Origin: DATMER01 sp034667225
Lineage (GTDB): Bacteria > Acidobacteriota > Thermoanaerobaculia > Multivoradales > UBA5704
NCBI GenBank assembly: GCA_034667225.1
Contig: JAXDKG010000040.1
Location: 186,001 to 250,000 of the forward strand
Direction: 5' to 3'
DNA length: 64,000 bases
Positions 51,101-58,815 of this stretch are shown here, piece after piece (positions within the stretch are counted from its first letter, which is position 1; each line of letters begins with the position of its first letter). The translations under genes and the position numbers were made by a program. The notes beneath the pieces were generated by a model that saw only the letters and a list, made by a program, of their open reading frames with translations, had not been told where the DNA came from and did not search any database.

Positions 51101-52848
51101 CTACTGTCTACGAATACGATCTACGGAATCGGCTCAAGTCGCTGAGCTACCCCGGAGGGTGGAATCTCTCCTACGCTTACGACGGAGCAGGGAACCGCAC
51201 TTCGTTGACCTCCACGGTGGGTGCGACGGTGCTCACGGCCGGCTATTCCTACGATGCTCTCAGCCGGCTGGAGACCGTGACCGATCCGCAGGGGCGCTTC
51301 TACACGCACACCTACGATGCCAACGGGAATCGTGCCTCGCTGGACTTTCCCAATGGCGTCCGAACCACCTATGAATACAACGGTCTGAACAGGCTGAAAA
51401 CTTTGACGGTGAGCGACATCGGCGGAAGTCTCCTGCAGTCGTTCGTCTATACCCTCGGACCGTCGGGCAACCGGGTGCGGATCGATGAGCACGACGGGAC
51501 TGTTCGAGCCTACGAGTACGACAACGTCTACCGGCTAACCCAGGAGGCCGTCACCGGGTCCGCTTCCTATGAAGCCGCCTTCACCTACGACCCGGTGGGT
51601 AATCGCCTCTCTCAGGCAAAGACGGACGGCACGGCTCTCTACAGCTACGACGAGCGAGACCGGCTGCTCTCGGATGGAAGCGCCACTTATACGTGGGACG
51701 ATAATGGTCAGTTGACGAGCAAGTCCTCGATGGATGGTGCAACCTATGTCTGGGACCTCGATGGCCGGCTTACACAGGTGCTCAAGGCGGACGGCACCGT
51801 GGTCAAGCACGCCTATGACGCGGATGGCAATCGCGTCCGCATGGAGGTCACCCCGACCAATGGGCCTCCGACGGTCACCGATTTCCTGGTAGACCCTTCT
51901 GGCGAACTGAGCCATGTAGTCGCCGAGATCGACAGCTTGGGCAATGTCGCCGCCTATTACGTCCGCGGCCACGATCTGCTAGCAGTCCTCCGTCCGGGCG
52001 TAACGCGTTTCTTCCACGCCGACGGCCTTGGCTCGATCCGGGTACTGACCGATGAGCTCGGAAACATTACCGACACCTACACGTTCTCCGCCTTTGGAGA
52101 GCTCCTCGAGCACACCGGCTCCGACACGAATGCCTACCTTTTTGCGGGTGAGCCGCTCGACCCGAACAGTGGTTTTTACTACCTGCGTGCGCGGTGGATG
52201 GAGGCGACGGCCGGTCGCTTTGTCTCTGTGGATCCATATGCAGGCCAGGTATTTGATCCCCGAAGCTTGCACCCGTACCTCTATGCGCACGCAGATCCGG
52301 CCAATCGAATCGATCCTCGAGGTCTATTTACTTTGGCAGAGGCCTCCGTGGTCGTTCAGCAGCGTATGAATATGATCAACGCTGGATTCATGGCCGGACT
52401 CTACAAGGCGCTTTACGCGGCACGTCAGTTACGAGGCCTGAACTGGGAACTCCGGATCCTTACCGATCTTTCCACGCGTTTGGGGACGAGCGTGAGCGCA
52501 GGTCTGCAGGAGGTCGTTGGCATCAGCCGCAGCAGGATCGATATTGTCCTAAGGAATGGCGTTGATCCGGTACGAAGGCTAGCAATCGAGGCGAAGAACT
52601 GGGATTTAGACGGCTTGGCGTACAGTAGTGGGCGAGCCGCTTCGATGCTCAGCCAGATGTCAGGCCAAGCTGGTAGATACGTAGCCGAGTACGGTGATGA
52701 CCTGGTCTACTCATTCGCACAAAGGCCCGTAACGGAGGCGGGCCTGCGGCTCATGATGCAACTGGAGAGTGTGCTCCGTAGTGCCGGTGTTTCCCGAATC
52801 ACCTATGGTCTTGAGGAGCTTGCCCAAATTACGCTGAACCACCTCTAG
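42196..52848 (+). CDS. Giant fibro-slime/FN3/Rhs protein with C-terminal nuclease-like toxin domain
   Basis: 3550 residues from ATG 42196 (AGGAG upstream; frame opens at 42166). Order: signal peptide (AALVALCSVSAGAGFA); six ~24-residue Cys repeats (to ~185); fibro-slime/PA14-like domain (~190-390, FQFRGDDDVWVFVNKRLVIDIGG); Ig-like domains (to ~1025); ten fibronectin III domains (~1030-1950); an Ig-like domain; and an Rhs shell of 30 or more YD repeats starting ~2150. The Rhs core is at ~3235-3378 (LRARWMEATAGRFVSVDPY, ending in DPRGL). The last ~170 residues hold Asp3449 in RIDIVL and Glu3465-x-Lys3467 in LAIEAKNW, a PD-(D/E)XK nuclease pattern. Probably a secreted contact-dependent toxin with an adhesive stalk. 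The tip and the next gene are less GC-rich than the stalk. Confidence 0.9.
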   Translation: MIVNRAASRRLFRVWIAALVALCSVSAGAGFAQSTGNPFVYLNLADQSRACTGIATRSSSSCTGVSDFNDRQMCAGLATSSQDPCRTMTDRNLQLTCYGMAFAPNFPSNCRDITDANLQRFCYAASGYDPSLCAAIPDANTRQLCLAMSARTSSQCAAITNTNDRKFCLGVVTHDSSLCPPIFEPTTLELTATVRDFKPDFPDMQYQIATEKGIVESVLGPDDKPVYTTTRPFTITTHGRDLFDKWYRDVAGVNLRTEIPILLTNSQSQPNVYTFDVNDFFPIDGQLFGNFNYPHNYFFTLEMHTAFTYEGGEIFQFRGDDDVWVFVNKRLVIDIGGVHGPIQDQVSLDAVAAQIGLVQGESYDLDFFFAERYCCGSNFRIQTSIVLEQPPGPGEGHTALQYTGDRSGDFHDPANLAAVLLDDSVSPAVPVADALLTFRLGTLTCKAPTDAQGRASCSVTPQTSSGSQPVAVEFAGDATRKPAQAADTFTVEHEQTHLAITSPPVAPGGGETTIRAALREDGAVPVSGKTVVFQAGALSATATTGADGTATAKLALPAGDHSLTASFAGDGFYEPSNASQALRALAPQIAAVPQPNVAPAGSSQAVTVEILDGGVSLIGERLGFQVLSGPNAGATGTCDTVACASDGSGRATFRYTGGPSAGRDTVRAWLDLNRNGVFDAGEAQATAALHWTVRHATEVRLPASQGGDYHDPARLSAVLVDTAAEPDAPIAGALLAFNSAAGSCAGRTDASGQASCYVTPEVEAGSYPLAVSFGGDSRLLPSQAAGALAVTREQVQLAITSRAALETGAVVVRAVLREDGSLPVPGRTVTFSVGGSSVSAVTDAEGVATADLGIAGIAGGEHVLEAGFSGDSFYGPASDRLGQLLVYGRGQFVVWGGNAATLAASLTLGQTYQFWGSQWANQVSKGNFDYTANQSFKGYADNVFPDTSSWRTRPANSRQPPATVPSYMSVILATRITKEGDVESGNIAGTGIVRVLNPAAYLPDPGHPGFGVLLAILPPNPSSLPAGTSPGAPTAVSATAGESFAEVRWTPPADPGSSPITGYVVTVSPGGLRFAVPAGETVRIIPGLAFGTAWQFTVTATNRAGAGTPSAPSAPVTLLSVPSAPQAIAAVAGNGTATVTWTAPAADGGSPVTGYIVQPLPSGAPVAVGAATTTATLGGLDNGTSYTFLVRAANALGLGPDSAPSAAVLPASAPEAPSAVVASAGEQEATVYWTAPPSNGGSALSGYRILATPGGGLPVTVPGNRTFVRISGLANAASYTFSVTAANAQGDGPASAPSGAVIPYGHPSAPSAIEATRGNGMAQVSWQAPASDNGRAISGYTVTAEPGGLTAAVPAGETSRVVTGLANGTAYTFQVIATNLAGSGPASASSGEITPATVPDVATGVQAAGSDASATVTWTAPASDGGSPVTGYSVFTYPGGQRMDVGAQAAQATVTGLTNGKIYRFSVRAANALGRGPESIPSNDVIPAGLPGAPTGVLAVFNGAASVQVSWLAPASNGGTAITGYTVTSTPAGATVSAAAGAGSATVSGLTLGTAYTFRVTAINQVGSGPASQPSNSLIAATFPGAPTNVTAADESQSAFVTWTAPADNGFNAISQYRITTEPFTNTTFVNSGSQTSALVFGLANGTQYKFFVRAVNAVGEGPNSVPSNTVTPAATPGAPANVAAQLAGDSAVKVTWSAPASNGGSPITSYTVTSAPGGLTATVDGTVTTATIPGLAVGTTYTFTVKATNRKGTGPTSAPSNAVKAAATPGAPTGVTAVDGDGSATVTWTAPASDGSSPITGYRVVSTPGGISVTVSTTTAIVTGLQNGTQYVFTVRASNVLGEGAVSAPSNPVTPATVPGAPTAVTAEVTGNAAALVSWTPPSSNGGALITAYIVTSSPGGFTVTADGSAPSATVTGLTVGTAYTFTVAAVNRKGTGPASAASNSIVAEEGPEPPPDFLSSLSISPSEVTGGAGATGTVTLAGPAPVGGLTISLASGNPAATVPASVQIAAGAASATFAITTQTVASVTDVTVTASLGSTTRSTVLRLRPLPPSTEPFAEILSPQDGADVTTLTEIVGTAVAPDFRNYLLEIAPAGETTFTTIATGTVPIAGGVLGTFDPTMLLNDLYTVRLTVFTVASGSVSTSVAYSVEGGQKVGNFTLSYEDLSVPVSGLPITVIRNYDSRDKSVGDFGYGWNLELRHGSYRNNRKPGLGWEIESAFLPCRQVKETLTHSTVVRLSDAETYRFRLRLTQPAASIGGCFAEAGFEFMDGSTPGATLTILGGTEVFYENDTNEVVDTETLDVFEPNQVRLITRDGRTFDLELRKGVTRLQDLNGNQLSITPAGITHSSGRAVSFTRDAQGRITRITDPMGKGLTYAYDAAGNLVSVTDREDQTTTFTYDGNHRVLAIEDPRGIQPIRNEYDADGRLIRHIDALGNEIEYTHNLAANQEIVTDRLGGSHLLDYDDRGHVVREVDPLGNEIVRTFDDSDNVLSETNALGETITYTYDVDGNRTSVTDPEANRTSYTYNSLGRMLTKTDARGKTTTNVYDSKGNLLSTTDSLGSATTYTYNSRGDVLTETDPAGNVTTHEYDGSGNPIREVNALGQETLSTYDTSGRLLTRSKVRTTSGGAETLVWTYSYDLSGLLTGTTDPDGTTVSQVHDALGNVAEKIDKLGRKTSYTYDELGRLTTTTYPDGSTEQAVYDFEGRRTSSVDRAGRITRYEYDSQGRLVKTTLPDSSITTISYDEVGRIVATTDARGSEVRYGYDQAGRRTKIVDALENETNLEYDGNGNQISVTDAKGEVTRFRYDNVGRQVEVVYPDGTSKTVSYDRLGQKTSETDQAGKATQFEYDALGRLVKVTDALDQETRYTYDEMGNRTSQTDANGHTTRFEYDALGRLVRRTLPLGHSETMAYDAAGNLKSRTDFNGATVQYEYDLNDRLTSRLYPGGKSVAFTYTPTGNRTKAVDDRGTTVYEYDLRNRLKSLSYPGGWNLSYAYDGAGNRTSLTSTVGATVLTAGYSYDALSRLETVTDPQGRFYTHTYDANGNRASLDFPNGVRTTYEYNGLNRLKTLTVSDIGGSLLQSFVYTLGPSGNRVRIDEHDGTVRAYEYDNVYRLTQEAVTGSASYEAAFTYDPVGNRLSQAKTDGTALYSYDERDRLLSDGSATYTWDDNGQLTSKSSMDGATYVWDLDGRLTQVLKADGTVVKHAYDADGNRVRMEVTPTNGPPTVTDFLVDPSGELSHVVAEIDSLGNVAAYYVRGHDLLAVLRPGVTRFFHADGLGSIRVLTDELGNITDTYTFSAFGELLEHTGSDTNAYLFAGEPLDPNSGFYYLRARWMEATAGRFVSVDPYAGQVFDPRSLHPYLYAHADPANRIDPRGLFTLAEASVVVQQRMNMINAGFMAGLYKALYAARQLRGLNWELRILTDLSTRLGTSVSAGLQEVVGISRSRIDIVLRNGVDPVRRLAIEAKNWDLDGLAYSSGRAASMLSQMSGQAGRYVAEYGDDLVYSFAQRPVTEAGLRLMMQLESVLRSAGVSRITYGLEELAQITLNHL

Positions 52849-52875
52849 AAGTGGGGCCACAACCAAAGCTGCCTT

Positions 52876-53784
52876 ATGGGAAACCGCCTGATTGCGAAGA
52901 ACTGCGAACCGCGTTCCACCTTCGAGGCGGCACTGCGATTACTCGGATCTGAAACCAGGCAAGGTGAGGCTGGGATTGTAAAAGCTTCGTTCGGAACAGA
53001 CCGGATGAGCTGCTTAGAGGAATTCCAGCCCTTTGCCATTCGATCTCACTTCGGAATTCATGGGTTCCTGGAGAGCGATGAATGGCGAAAGGAAGTAGTC
53101 GAGCTGCTGGTTGAAGCTCAGACGGAAGCAGTCGTCAATCTTAAGCTCGATGGAGCCGACTTCCTCATCTACGTGAGAAGAGATTCCGGAATCGAAGTTC
53201 AGGCCTCCGTCTTAGGCCTCGGTGAGCTGGCACTGGAGCAACGTCATTTGCAGCGGCGCGCGTCCGAATTGGCGAAGCTGGGCGGACACACCGAGTCCTG
53301 GCCCCAAAGGGAGCATCTCCATGCCCGATTCGGTGAGCCAGCCAATGAGCAGGCCCGAAAGCTCTGTGAAGCCATTCTGCTGGATCTCCCTGCGCCTATT
53401 CGAGTGCATGTAAGCCTGACCGGGAGCTTCGAATGGATTCGACGACTCGGTGCTAGCGGAAAGGTCGTGCCGTGCAGGGAGTGCTGCCCGTGGCACCTGA
53501 CGTTCGGCAATCCCTATCCTTCGGCGAGCGACGTCCGGCTGGATCTTCTGCTGCCCATAAGAGAGTTTCTCTTTCTTCGCACCGGAGAACGTCATCTGAG
53601 CTTCTCGGGGTTCACATGGGCTTGGGATTCGAACGAATCATCCGCGAACATGCTGGTCTGGCGAGTAGGAAAGAAGAATCTGGCAACCCTGGACCTCTGG
53701 TGGGACGAGCCGCTGCCTAGAGGGACACTGCCTCGGCTTGAGGTCGCTGTACAGAAGTTCCTTCAGGATATTGCTCTGCTTTAA
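52876..53784 (+). CDS. Candidate immunity protein for the Rhs C-terminal toxin
   Basis: 302 residues, no signal peptide, no family I recognise. It begins 28 bases after the Rhs stop on the same strand, the classic place for a polymorphic-toxin immunity gene. Base composition is visibly lower in GC than the surroundings and matches the toxin tip. Features include a CxxC pair (VVPCRECCPWHLTFGN) and a C-terminal helix LEVAVQKFLQDIALL. Cytoplasmic location fits a role in neutralising a nuclease. The functional call rests on position alone. Confidence 0.6.
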   Translation: MGNRLIAKNCEPRSTFEAALRLLGSETRQGEAGIVKASFGTDRMSCLEEFQPFAIRSHFGIHGFLESDEWRKEVVELLVEAQTEAVVNLKLDGADFLIYVRRDSGIEVQASVLGLGELALEQRHLQRRASELAKLGGHTESWPQREHLHARFGEPANEQARKLCEAILLDLPAPIRVHVSLTGSFEWIRRLGASGKVVPCRECCPWHLTFGNPYPSASDVRLDLLLPIREFLFLRTGERHLSFSGFTWAWDSNESSANMLVWRVGKKNLATLDLWWDEPLPRGTLPRLEVAVQKFLQDIALL

Positions 53785-53808
53785 ATGCGGATTAGATATA
53801 GCCTTCCT

Positions 53809-54681
53809 ATGAACCGCCGCCAGTTCCTCCGCTTGAGCGCCACCGCGGCCGCAGCCGCCTGTGGGGTCGGCGTGTATACGTGGCAGGTCGAGCCGCACTG
53901 GGTGGAGGTCGTGGCGCGCGATCTCCCGATCGACGGGCTGCCTCCGGAGCTGGCCGGGGCGCGCATGGTCCAGATCAGCGATCTGCACGTGGGGCCGCGG
54001 GTCAGCGACGAATACCTGATCGATTGCCTCCGCCGGGTCGCGGAGATCCAGCCCGACCTGCTCGTGATCACCGGCGACCTCCTCACCTACAGCCATCCGG
54101 CGGGGGAAGCCCAGTACGGACGGCTCCGGCGCGTGCTCGCGCATCTCCCGCATGGACGGCTGGGGACGGTCGGGATCCTCGGCAATCATGACTACGGCCG
54201 GGCATGGTCCGAGCCCGGCGTCGCCTTGCGCGTGGTGGAGGAGGCGGAGCAGGCAGGGATCCGGATGCTCCGCAACTCGTGCGCCACGGTCCAGGGGCTC
54301 GACTTCATCGGCGTCGACGACCTCTGGGCGGAGCATTGCGATCCGCGGCGCGCACTGGAGCAGCGGCGCAGCGAGGCGGCGATCGTCCTCTGCCACAACC
54401 CGGACGCGATGGACTCCCTGGACTGGAGCGGCTACCGTGGCTGGATTCTCGCCGGCCACACTCACGGCGGCCAGTGCAAGCCGCCCTTCCTGCCGCCGCC
54501 CCTCCTTCCGGTCCGTAACCCCCGCTATACCGCGGGGGAGATTCCCCTCGCCGAAGGCCGCCGCCTGTACATCAATCGCGGGCTTGGCCATCTCCTTCAG
54601 GTGCGCTTCAACGTGCGGCCGGAGATCACGGCGTTTACCTTAACGCTCCGTTCTCCCTACCCATCGGTGTCACACACCTGA
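53809..54681 (+). CDS. Tat-exported metallophosphoesterase (YkuE-like)
   Basis: 290 residues from ATG 53809; an in-frame ATG at 53785 would add eight residues ahead of the signal. Twin-arginine signal NRRQFLRLSATAAAAAC. Calcineurin-like metal motifs in order: QISDLHVG, VITGDLLTY, LGNHDYG, LCHNPD and AGHTHGG, a complete dinuclear site. Similar proteins (YkuE/YaeI) act on phospholipids or UDP-diacylglucosamine-type substrates; the substrate here is unknown. It sits between the Rhs module and the IgGFc mosaic gene. Confidence 0.9.
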   Translation: MNRRQFLRLSATAAAAACGVGVYTWQVEPHWVEVVARDLPIDGLPPELAGARMVQISDLHVGPRVSDEYLIDCLRRVAEIQPDLLVITGDLLTYSHPAGEAQYGRLRRVLAHLPHGRLGTVGILGNHDYGRAWSEPGVALRVVEEAEQAGIRMLRNSCATVQGLDFIGVDDLWAEHCDPRRALEQRRSEAAIVLCHNPDAMDSLDWSGYRGWILAGHTHGGQCKPPFLPPPLLPVRNPRYTAGEIPLAEGRRLYINRGLGHLLQVRFNVRPEITAFTLTLRSPYPSVSHT

Positions 54682-54820
54682 CACTGGGGTGGTTGAAACC
54701 CTCTTCCGCTTGAGGTAACCTCCCTTTCGCAGCACATAGTGAAATGGATGTGTGTGTCTCGGCACACACTTTCAGATGTTGTGAGCGCGTGGGAATCAAG
54801 CGGCTGGAGGAGGCCTCACC

Positions 54821-57800
54821 ATGAACGTGTTTTCCGGGAGTCAGAGCCGGTCGCGGCGCGTCGTCCCAGGTTTGCTGATCGTCCTGTGCGGGCTGCTCGC
54901 CGGCCTGCCGGGCCTCCGGGTAAGTGCCCAGCCCATCCCCGCCGGTGTGGCCTATCTGACCGGAAGCCAGCAGGCCGACGGGAGCTGGGAGAGCACCGAG
55001 GTACGGCGGGTGCACGCCACCGGCGAGGCGCTGCGCGCGCTCCAGGCGGTGGGGCAGGCGCCCGCGGTCCGCTCCTCGGCCGCCGGCCATCTCGAATCCG
55101 CTCCGGTCGAGGACAGCGACGACCGCGCCCGCCGCATCGCCGGGCTCGCCGCCGAGGGCCGCTCCGTCGCCGCCCTCGTGACCGTGCTCCTGGCCGACGC
55201 CGACCCGGAGGGCGGCTGGGGCCTCACCTCCTCCTTCGTGGCCGATCCGCTGGACACCGCGCTGGGCCTTTCGGCCGTCGCAGCGCAGCCGGGATCCGAC
55301 GACAACTTCCTGCGCATGGCGCTCATCGCGCTCCTCTCCGCCCAGAAGGCCGACGGCGGCTGGCCCTGCGTCCAGACGCGGGATGGCGACGCCGATAGCG
55401 AGATCTTCTGCACCAGCCAGGCGCTGCTCGCGCTCACCGCCTATCGCAGCCGCTTCTATCTCGATCCCCAGGTCGACGCGGCCGCCGGCTTCCTGCGCGG
55501 CAAGCTCAACTCCGAAGGCAGCTTCGGCCCGGCGGGAGCCAACGACGTGATCCACTCGGCTCTCGCCTCCCGCGCCCTGGCCTCCGTGCCCGCCTTCGGC
55601 AACGAGGTGGCCATGGTGATCGCCTGGCTCCAGGGCCGGCAGCAGCCGGACGGGAGCTGGGGCGGTGATTCGTACCCCACGGCGCTCGTCCTCCAGGCGC
55701 TCCAGGCGCTCTCGGGCGTGCCATTCTGCGGCGACGGCGCGATCAACCGGCCGGGCGAGGCCTGCGACGGCAGCGTGCCTGCCGGCCTGACCTGCCAAGG
55801 GGTCGGCATGGGCTCGGGCACACTCGCGTGCAGCCCGCAGTGCACGCTCGACACCTCGGGCTGCTCGGCGCCTCCGGTCTGCGGCGACAACCTGCGCAAC
55901 CAGCCCTTCGAGACCTGCGACGGTACCGACCTCGCCTCCCAGACCTGCCAGACGCAGGGCTTCGCCACCGGCGCCCTCGCCTGCGCGGCCGATTGCCTGA
56001 GCTTCAACGTGAGCGGCTGCAACGCCGCTGCGACCTGCGGCGACGGCTTGGTGAACCAGCCCAACGAGTCGTGCGACCTGAACGACTTCCACGGTGCGAC
56101 CTGCCAGTCCCTTGGCCTTGGCGGTGGCCAGTTGAGCTGCACGTCCGACTGCAACCTCGATACGAGCCAGTGCGACTCGGCGAGCTTCGTCATCGACAAC
56201 AAGGGCCGCGAGTTCGTGGTCGGCCTCATGCCCAACCCGCTGGGTGCCGTGACCGCCTCGGTGCAGCTCACCAGCGACGTGCCCACGAACGTCACCATCC
56301 AGTACCCGGTCAATTCGCCGAGCTTCTCGCAGACCGTGGCGCTGACGCCGGGCCAGGTGCGCGTGGTCAACCTGCCCGCGGGCACACACACCGGCTGGAC
56401 CGCCGGCCGGGTGCTCAACAACGCTGTGCGCGTGTTCGGACCGGACGAGTTCGTCACCTACGTGGTGAACCGGGCGCAGTTCACCTCCGACGCCGGCATG
56501 GCGCTCCCGGTCGACGCGCTCGGCACCTCCTACATCGTCACCACCTATCGGGGATCCATCATCAACACGGCCGACCGCAGCCAGTTCCTGGTCCTGGCGG
56601 CCTTCGACAACACCACGGTCACGATCACGCCGACCACGACCGTGCGCATCCCGGCGCCGGGCACGAACGCTCCGCCCAACGTCCCCTTCCAGGTCGTGCT
56701 GAACCGCGGCCAGGGCTTCCGCGCCGAGGCGTTCCTCTCGGCGGCGGACCTCACCGGGACGCTGATCGAATCCGACCGTCCCGTGGCGATGCTGAACGGC
56801 AACCTGTGCGCGAACGTTCCGGGCTCGACCGCGTTTTGCGATCACATTTTCGAGGTGGGCCACCCGCTGCGGAGCTGGGGCGTCTCGGCCCTCGTGCGCA
56901 ACCTGCCGAACCGCAACGGCGGCTCCATCTACCGCGTCGTGGCGTCGGTCGACGGCACCGAGGTCCGCCGCAACGGCATCCTGCAGACGACCCTGAACAA
57001 GGGCCAGTTCTTCGAGACCGGTCCGCTCACCGGGAGCCATCTCTTCGAGGCCAACCACCCGGTCTTCGTCACCCAGTTCATGACCGGGTCGACGAGCGCC
57101 GGCGCCTCCCTGGGCGATCCGGCCATGGCCAACATGATTCCGCCTGATCAGTACCTGAAGGCGTACACCTTCTCGACCGTGGGCGGAGCGCAGTTCGTGC
57201 AGCACTTCCTGACCCTGATCGCGCCCTCCGCCTCGATCGGGTCCCTGACCCTCGACGGCAACCCGGTCGCCGCGGCCCAGTTCACCCCGATCGGGACGAC
57301 CGGCTTCTCCTCGGCTCTGCTGACGATCGCCGAGGGCTCGCACACGACCGCCTCGCCGCAGCCGCACGGCATCACGGTCGAGGGGATCAACCAGGACGAC
57401 TCCTACATCTACCCGGGCGGCGCGCAGCTCGAATTCATCAACCAGTTCTGCGGCGACGGCAGCGCCAACCGCGAGGCCGAGGAGTGCGACAGCGCCGACT
57501 TCCGCGGCTCGACCTGCGCCTCGTTCGGCTTCGCCTCGGGCTTCCTGCAGTGCACCGCGGACTGCCGCGTCGACACCTCGCAGTGCGCCGGCTTCACGAT
57601 CGAGGACAAGGACGGCGACGGCTACCCGGCCACCGAGGACTGCGACGACACCGATCCCGAGGTCAACCCCGGCATGCCGGAGATCCCGGGCAACGGCATC
57701 GACGACGACTGCAACCCGGCCACGCCGGACACCATCCCGCAGACGGTGAGCTGCGAGATCTTCCCCGACAAGCTGAGCTACGCCGTCACCGATCTGATCA

Positions 57801-58786
57801 CACTCGCCTCCGCGATGCGGAACGATCACGATACGTTCTCGATCACCGGGGTGAGCGTGGCGCTCGCGGTGAAGAGGGGAGGAACGGGCGTCTACGCAGA
57901 GTCGCGCGACCTCGCGCCGCTGCCGCCGGGAGCCCGCTCGCAGCAGAATTGGGTGCTCTCCGCCTCGCAGCCGGCGGGCGGCTACACGGCGGAGCTCACG
58001 GTATCCGCATCCGGCCAGACGCTGGCCACCTGCTCGGCGGGCTTCGCCATCGAGGCCTCGGGCGGCAACGGCCTCGCCGGCACCCTGACGCTCAACCCGG
58101 AGAGGGTCAACGCGGGCGATTCGAGCAACGCCACCTACACCGTGGTGAACCAGGGCAACGCGGCCCTGACCGACCTCGCCATCCGCGTGATCCTGGTCCA
58201 CCCGGTCACCGGCGCCGTCGCGGCCGAGCTGACCGACACGGCGACGCTCCAGCCGGGCCAGAGCTTCACCAACACGCAGCCGTTCTCCAGCGTCGGCCTC
58301 GACACCAACACGGCCTACCTGGCGGTGCTGCTCGCGAAGCCCGCCGGCACCGGCTCCGAGCAGACCCTGGACAGTGCAACGCTGACCGTGGTCAACGCGC
58401 CGCCCGTCTGCGCGGCCGCGGTGGTCGCTCCTGGCCGGATCTGGCCGCCGAACCACAAGCTCGTGCCGGTGAAGGTCGGCGGAGTGACCGATCCGGACGG
58501 CGATCCGGTGACCGTCACGGTGACGAGCGTGTTCCAGGACGAGCGGACCGACCATACGGGCGACGGCAAGACCTGCCCCGATGCCACGGGGGTCGGAACC
58601 GCCGGCGTGAAGCTGCGGGCGGAGAGCTCGGGCCAGTTGGATGGCCGCGTCTACCACGTGTTCTTCAAGGCCGAGGACAGCCGCGGCGGCCGGTGCGAAG
58701 GCCAGGCCACGGTCTGCGTGCCGCACGACAACAATCGCGCCTGCGTGGATCAAGGGGCGCTGTACGACTCGACGGTCTGCGAATGA
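54821..58786 (+). CDS. Secreted mosaic: alpha-toroid, Cys-rich repeats, IgGFc-binding domain, MopE motif
   Basis: 1321 residues; signal peptide (LLIVLCGLLAGLPGLRVSA), ATG preceded by GGAGGAGG. Residues ~40-305 are a prenyltransferase/squalene-cyclase-like alpha toroid with QW-type repeats (QADGSWES, GGWGLTS, ADGGWPC, PDGSWGG). Three Cys-rich units of the CGDGxxNxPxExCDG type follow (~305-452). An IgGFc_binding-like domain (~453-870, GREFVVGLMPNPLG) and a fourth CGDG unit come next. Then a MopE-type metal-binding motif (DKDGDGYPATEDCDDTDPEV) and CARDB/Ig-like domains (~985-1200). Probably a surface or secreted adhesin. The toroid is unlikely to be an enzyme in this setting. Confidence 0.85.
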   Translation: MNVFSGSQSRSRRVVPGLLIVLCGLLAGLPGLRVSAQPIPAGVAYLTGSQQADGSWESTEVRRVHATGEALRALQAVGQAPAVRSSAAGHLESAPVEDSDDRARRIAGLAAEGRSVAALVTVLLADADPEGGWGLTSSFVADPLDTALGLSAVAAQPGSDDNFLRMALIALLSAQKADGGWPCVQTRDGDADSEIFCTSQALLALTAYRSRFYLDPQVDAAAGFLRGKLNSEGSFGPAGANDVIHSALASRALASVPAFGNEVAMVIAWLQGRQQPDGSWGGDSYPTALVLQALQALSGVPFCGDGAINRPGEACDGSVPAGLTCQGVGMGSGTLACSPQCTLDTSGCSAPPVCGDNLRNQPFETCDGTDLASQTCQTQGFATGALACAADCLSFNVSGCNAAATCGDGLVNQPNESCDLNDFHGATCQSLGLGGGQLSCTSDCNLDTSQCDSASFVIDNKGREFVVGLMPNPLGAVTASVQLTSDVPTNVTIQYPVNSPSFSQTVALTPGQVRVVNLPAGTHTGWTAGRVLNNAVRVFGPDEFVTYVVNRAQFTSDAGMALPVDALGTSYIVTTYRGSIINTADRSQFLVLAAFDNTTVTITPTTTVRIPAPGTNAPPNVPFQVVLNRGQGFRAEAFLSAADLTGTLIESDRPVAMLNGNLCANVPGSTAFCDHIFEVGHPLRSWGVSALVRNLPNRNGGSIYRVVASVDGTEVRRNGILQTTLNKGQFFETGPLTGSHLFEANHPVFVTQFMTGSTSAGASLGDPAMANMIPPDQYLKAYTFSTVGGAQFVQHFLTLIAPSASIGSLTLDGNPVAAAQFTPIGTTGFSSALLTIAEGSHTTASPQPHGITVEGINQDDSYIYPGGAQLEFINQFCGDGSANREAEECDSADFRGSTCASFGFASGFLQCTADCRVDTSQCAGFTIEDKDGDGYPATEDCDDTDPEVNPGMPEIPGNGIDDDCNPATPDTIPQTVSCEIFPDKLSYAVTDLITLASAMRNDHDTFSITGVSVALAVKRGGTGVYAESRDLAPLPPGARSQQNWVLSASQPAGGYTAELTVSASGQTLATCSAGFAIEASGGNGLAGTLTLNPERVNAGDSSNATYTVVNQGNAALTDLAIRVILVHPVTGAVAAELTDTATLQPGQSFTNTQPFSSVGLDTNTAYLAVLLAKPAGTGSEQTLDSATLTVVNAPPVCAAAVVAPGRIWPPNHKLVPVKVGGVTDPDGDPVTVTVTSVFQDERTDHTGDGKTCPDATGVGTAGVKLRAESSGQLDGRVYHVFFKAEDSRGGRCEGQATVCVPHDNNRACVDQGALYDSTVCE

Positions 58787-58815
58787 TCAGAGCTTCGAAT
58801 CACAGGAGAGCTGTC

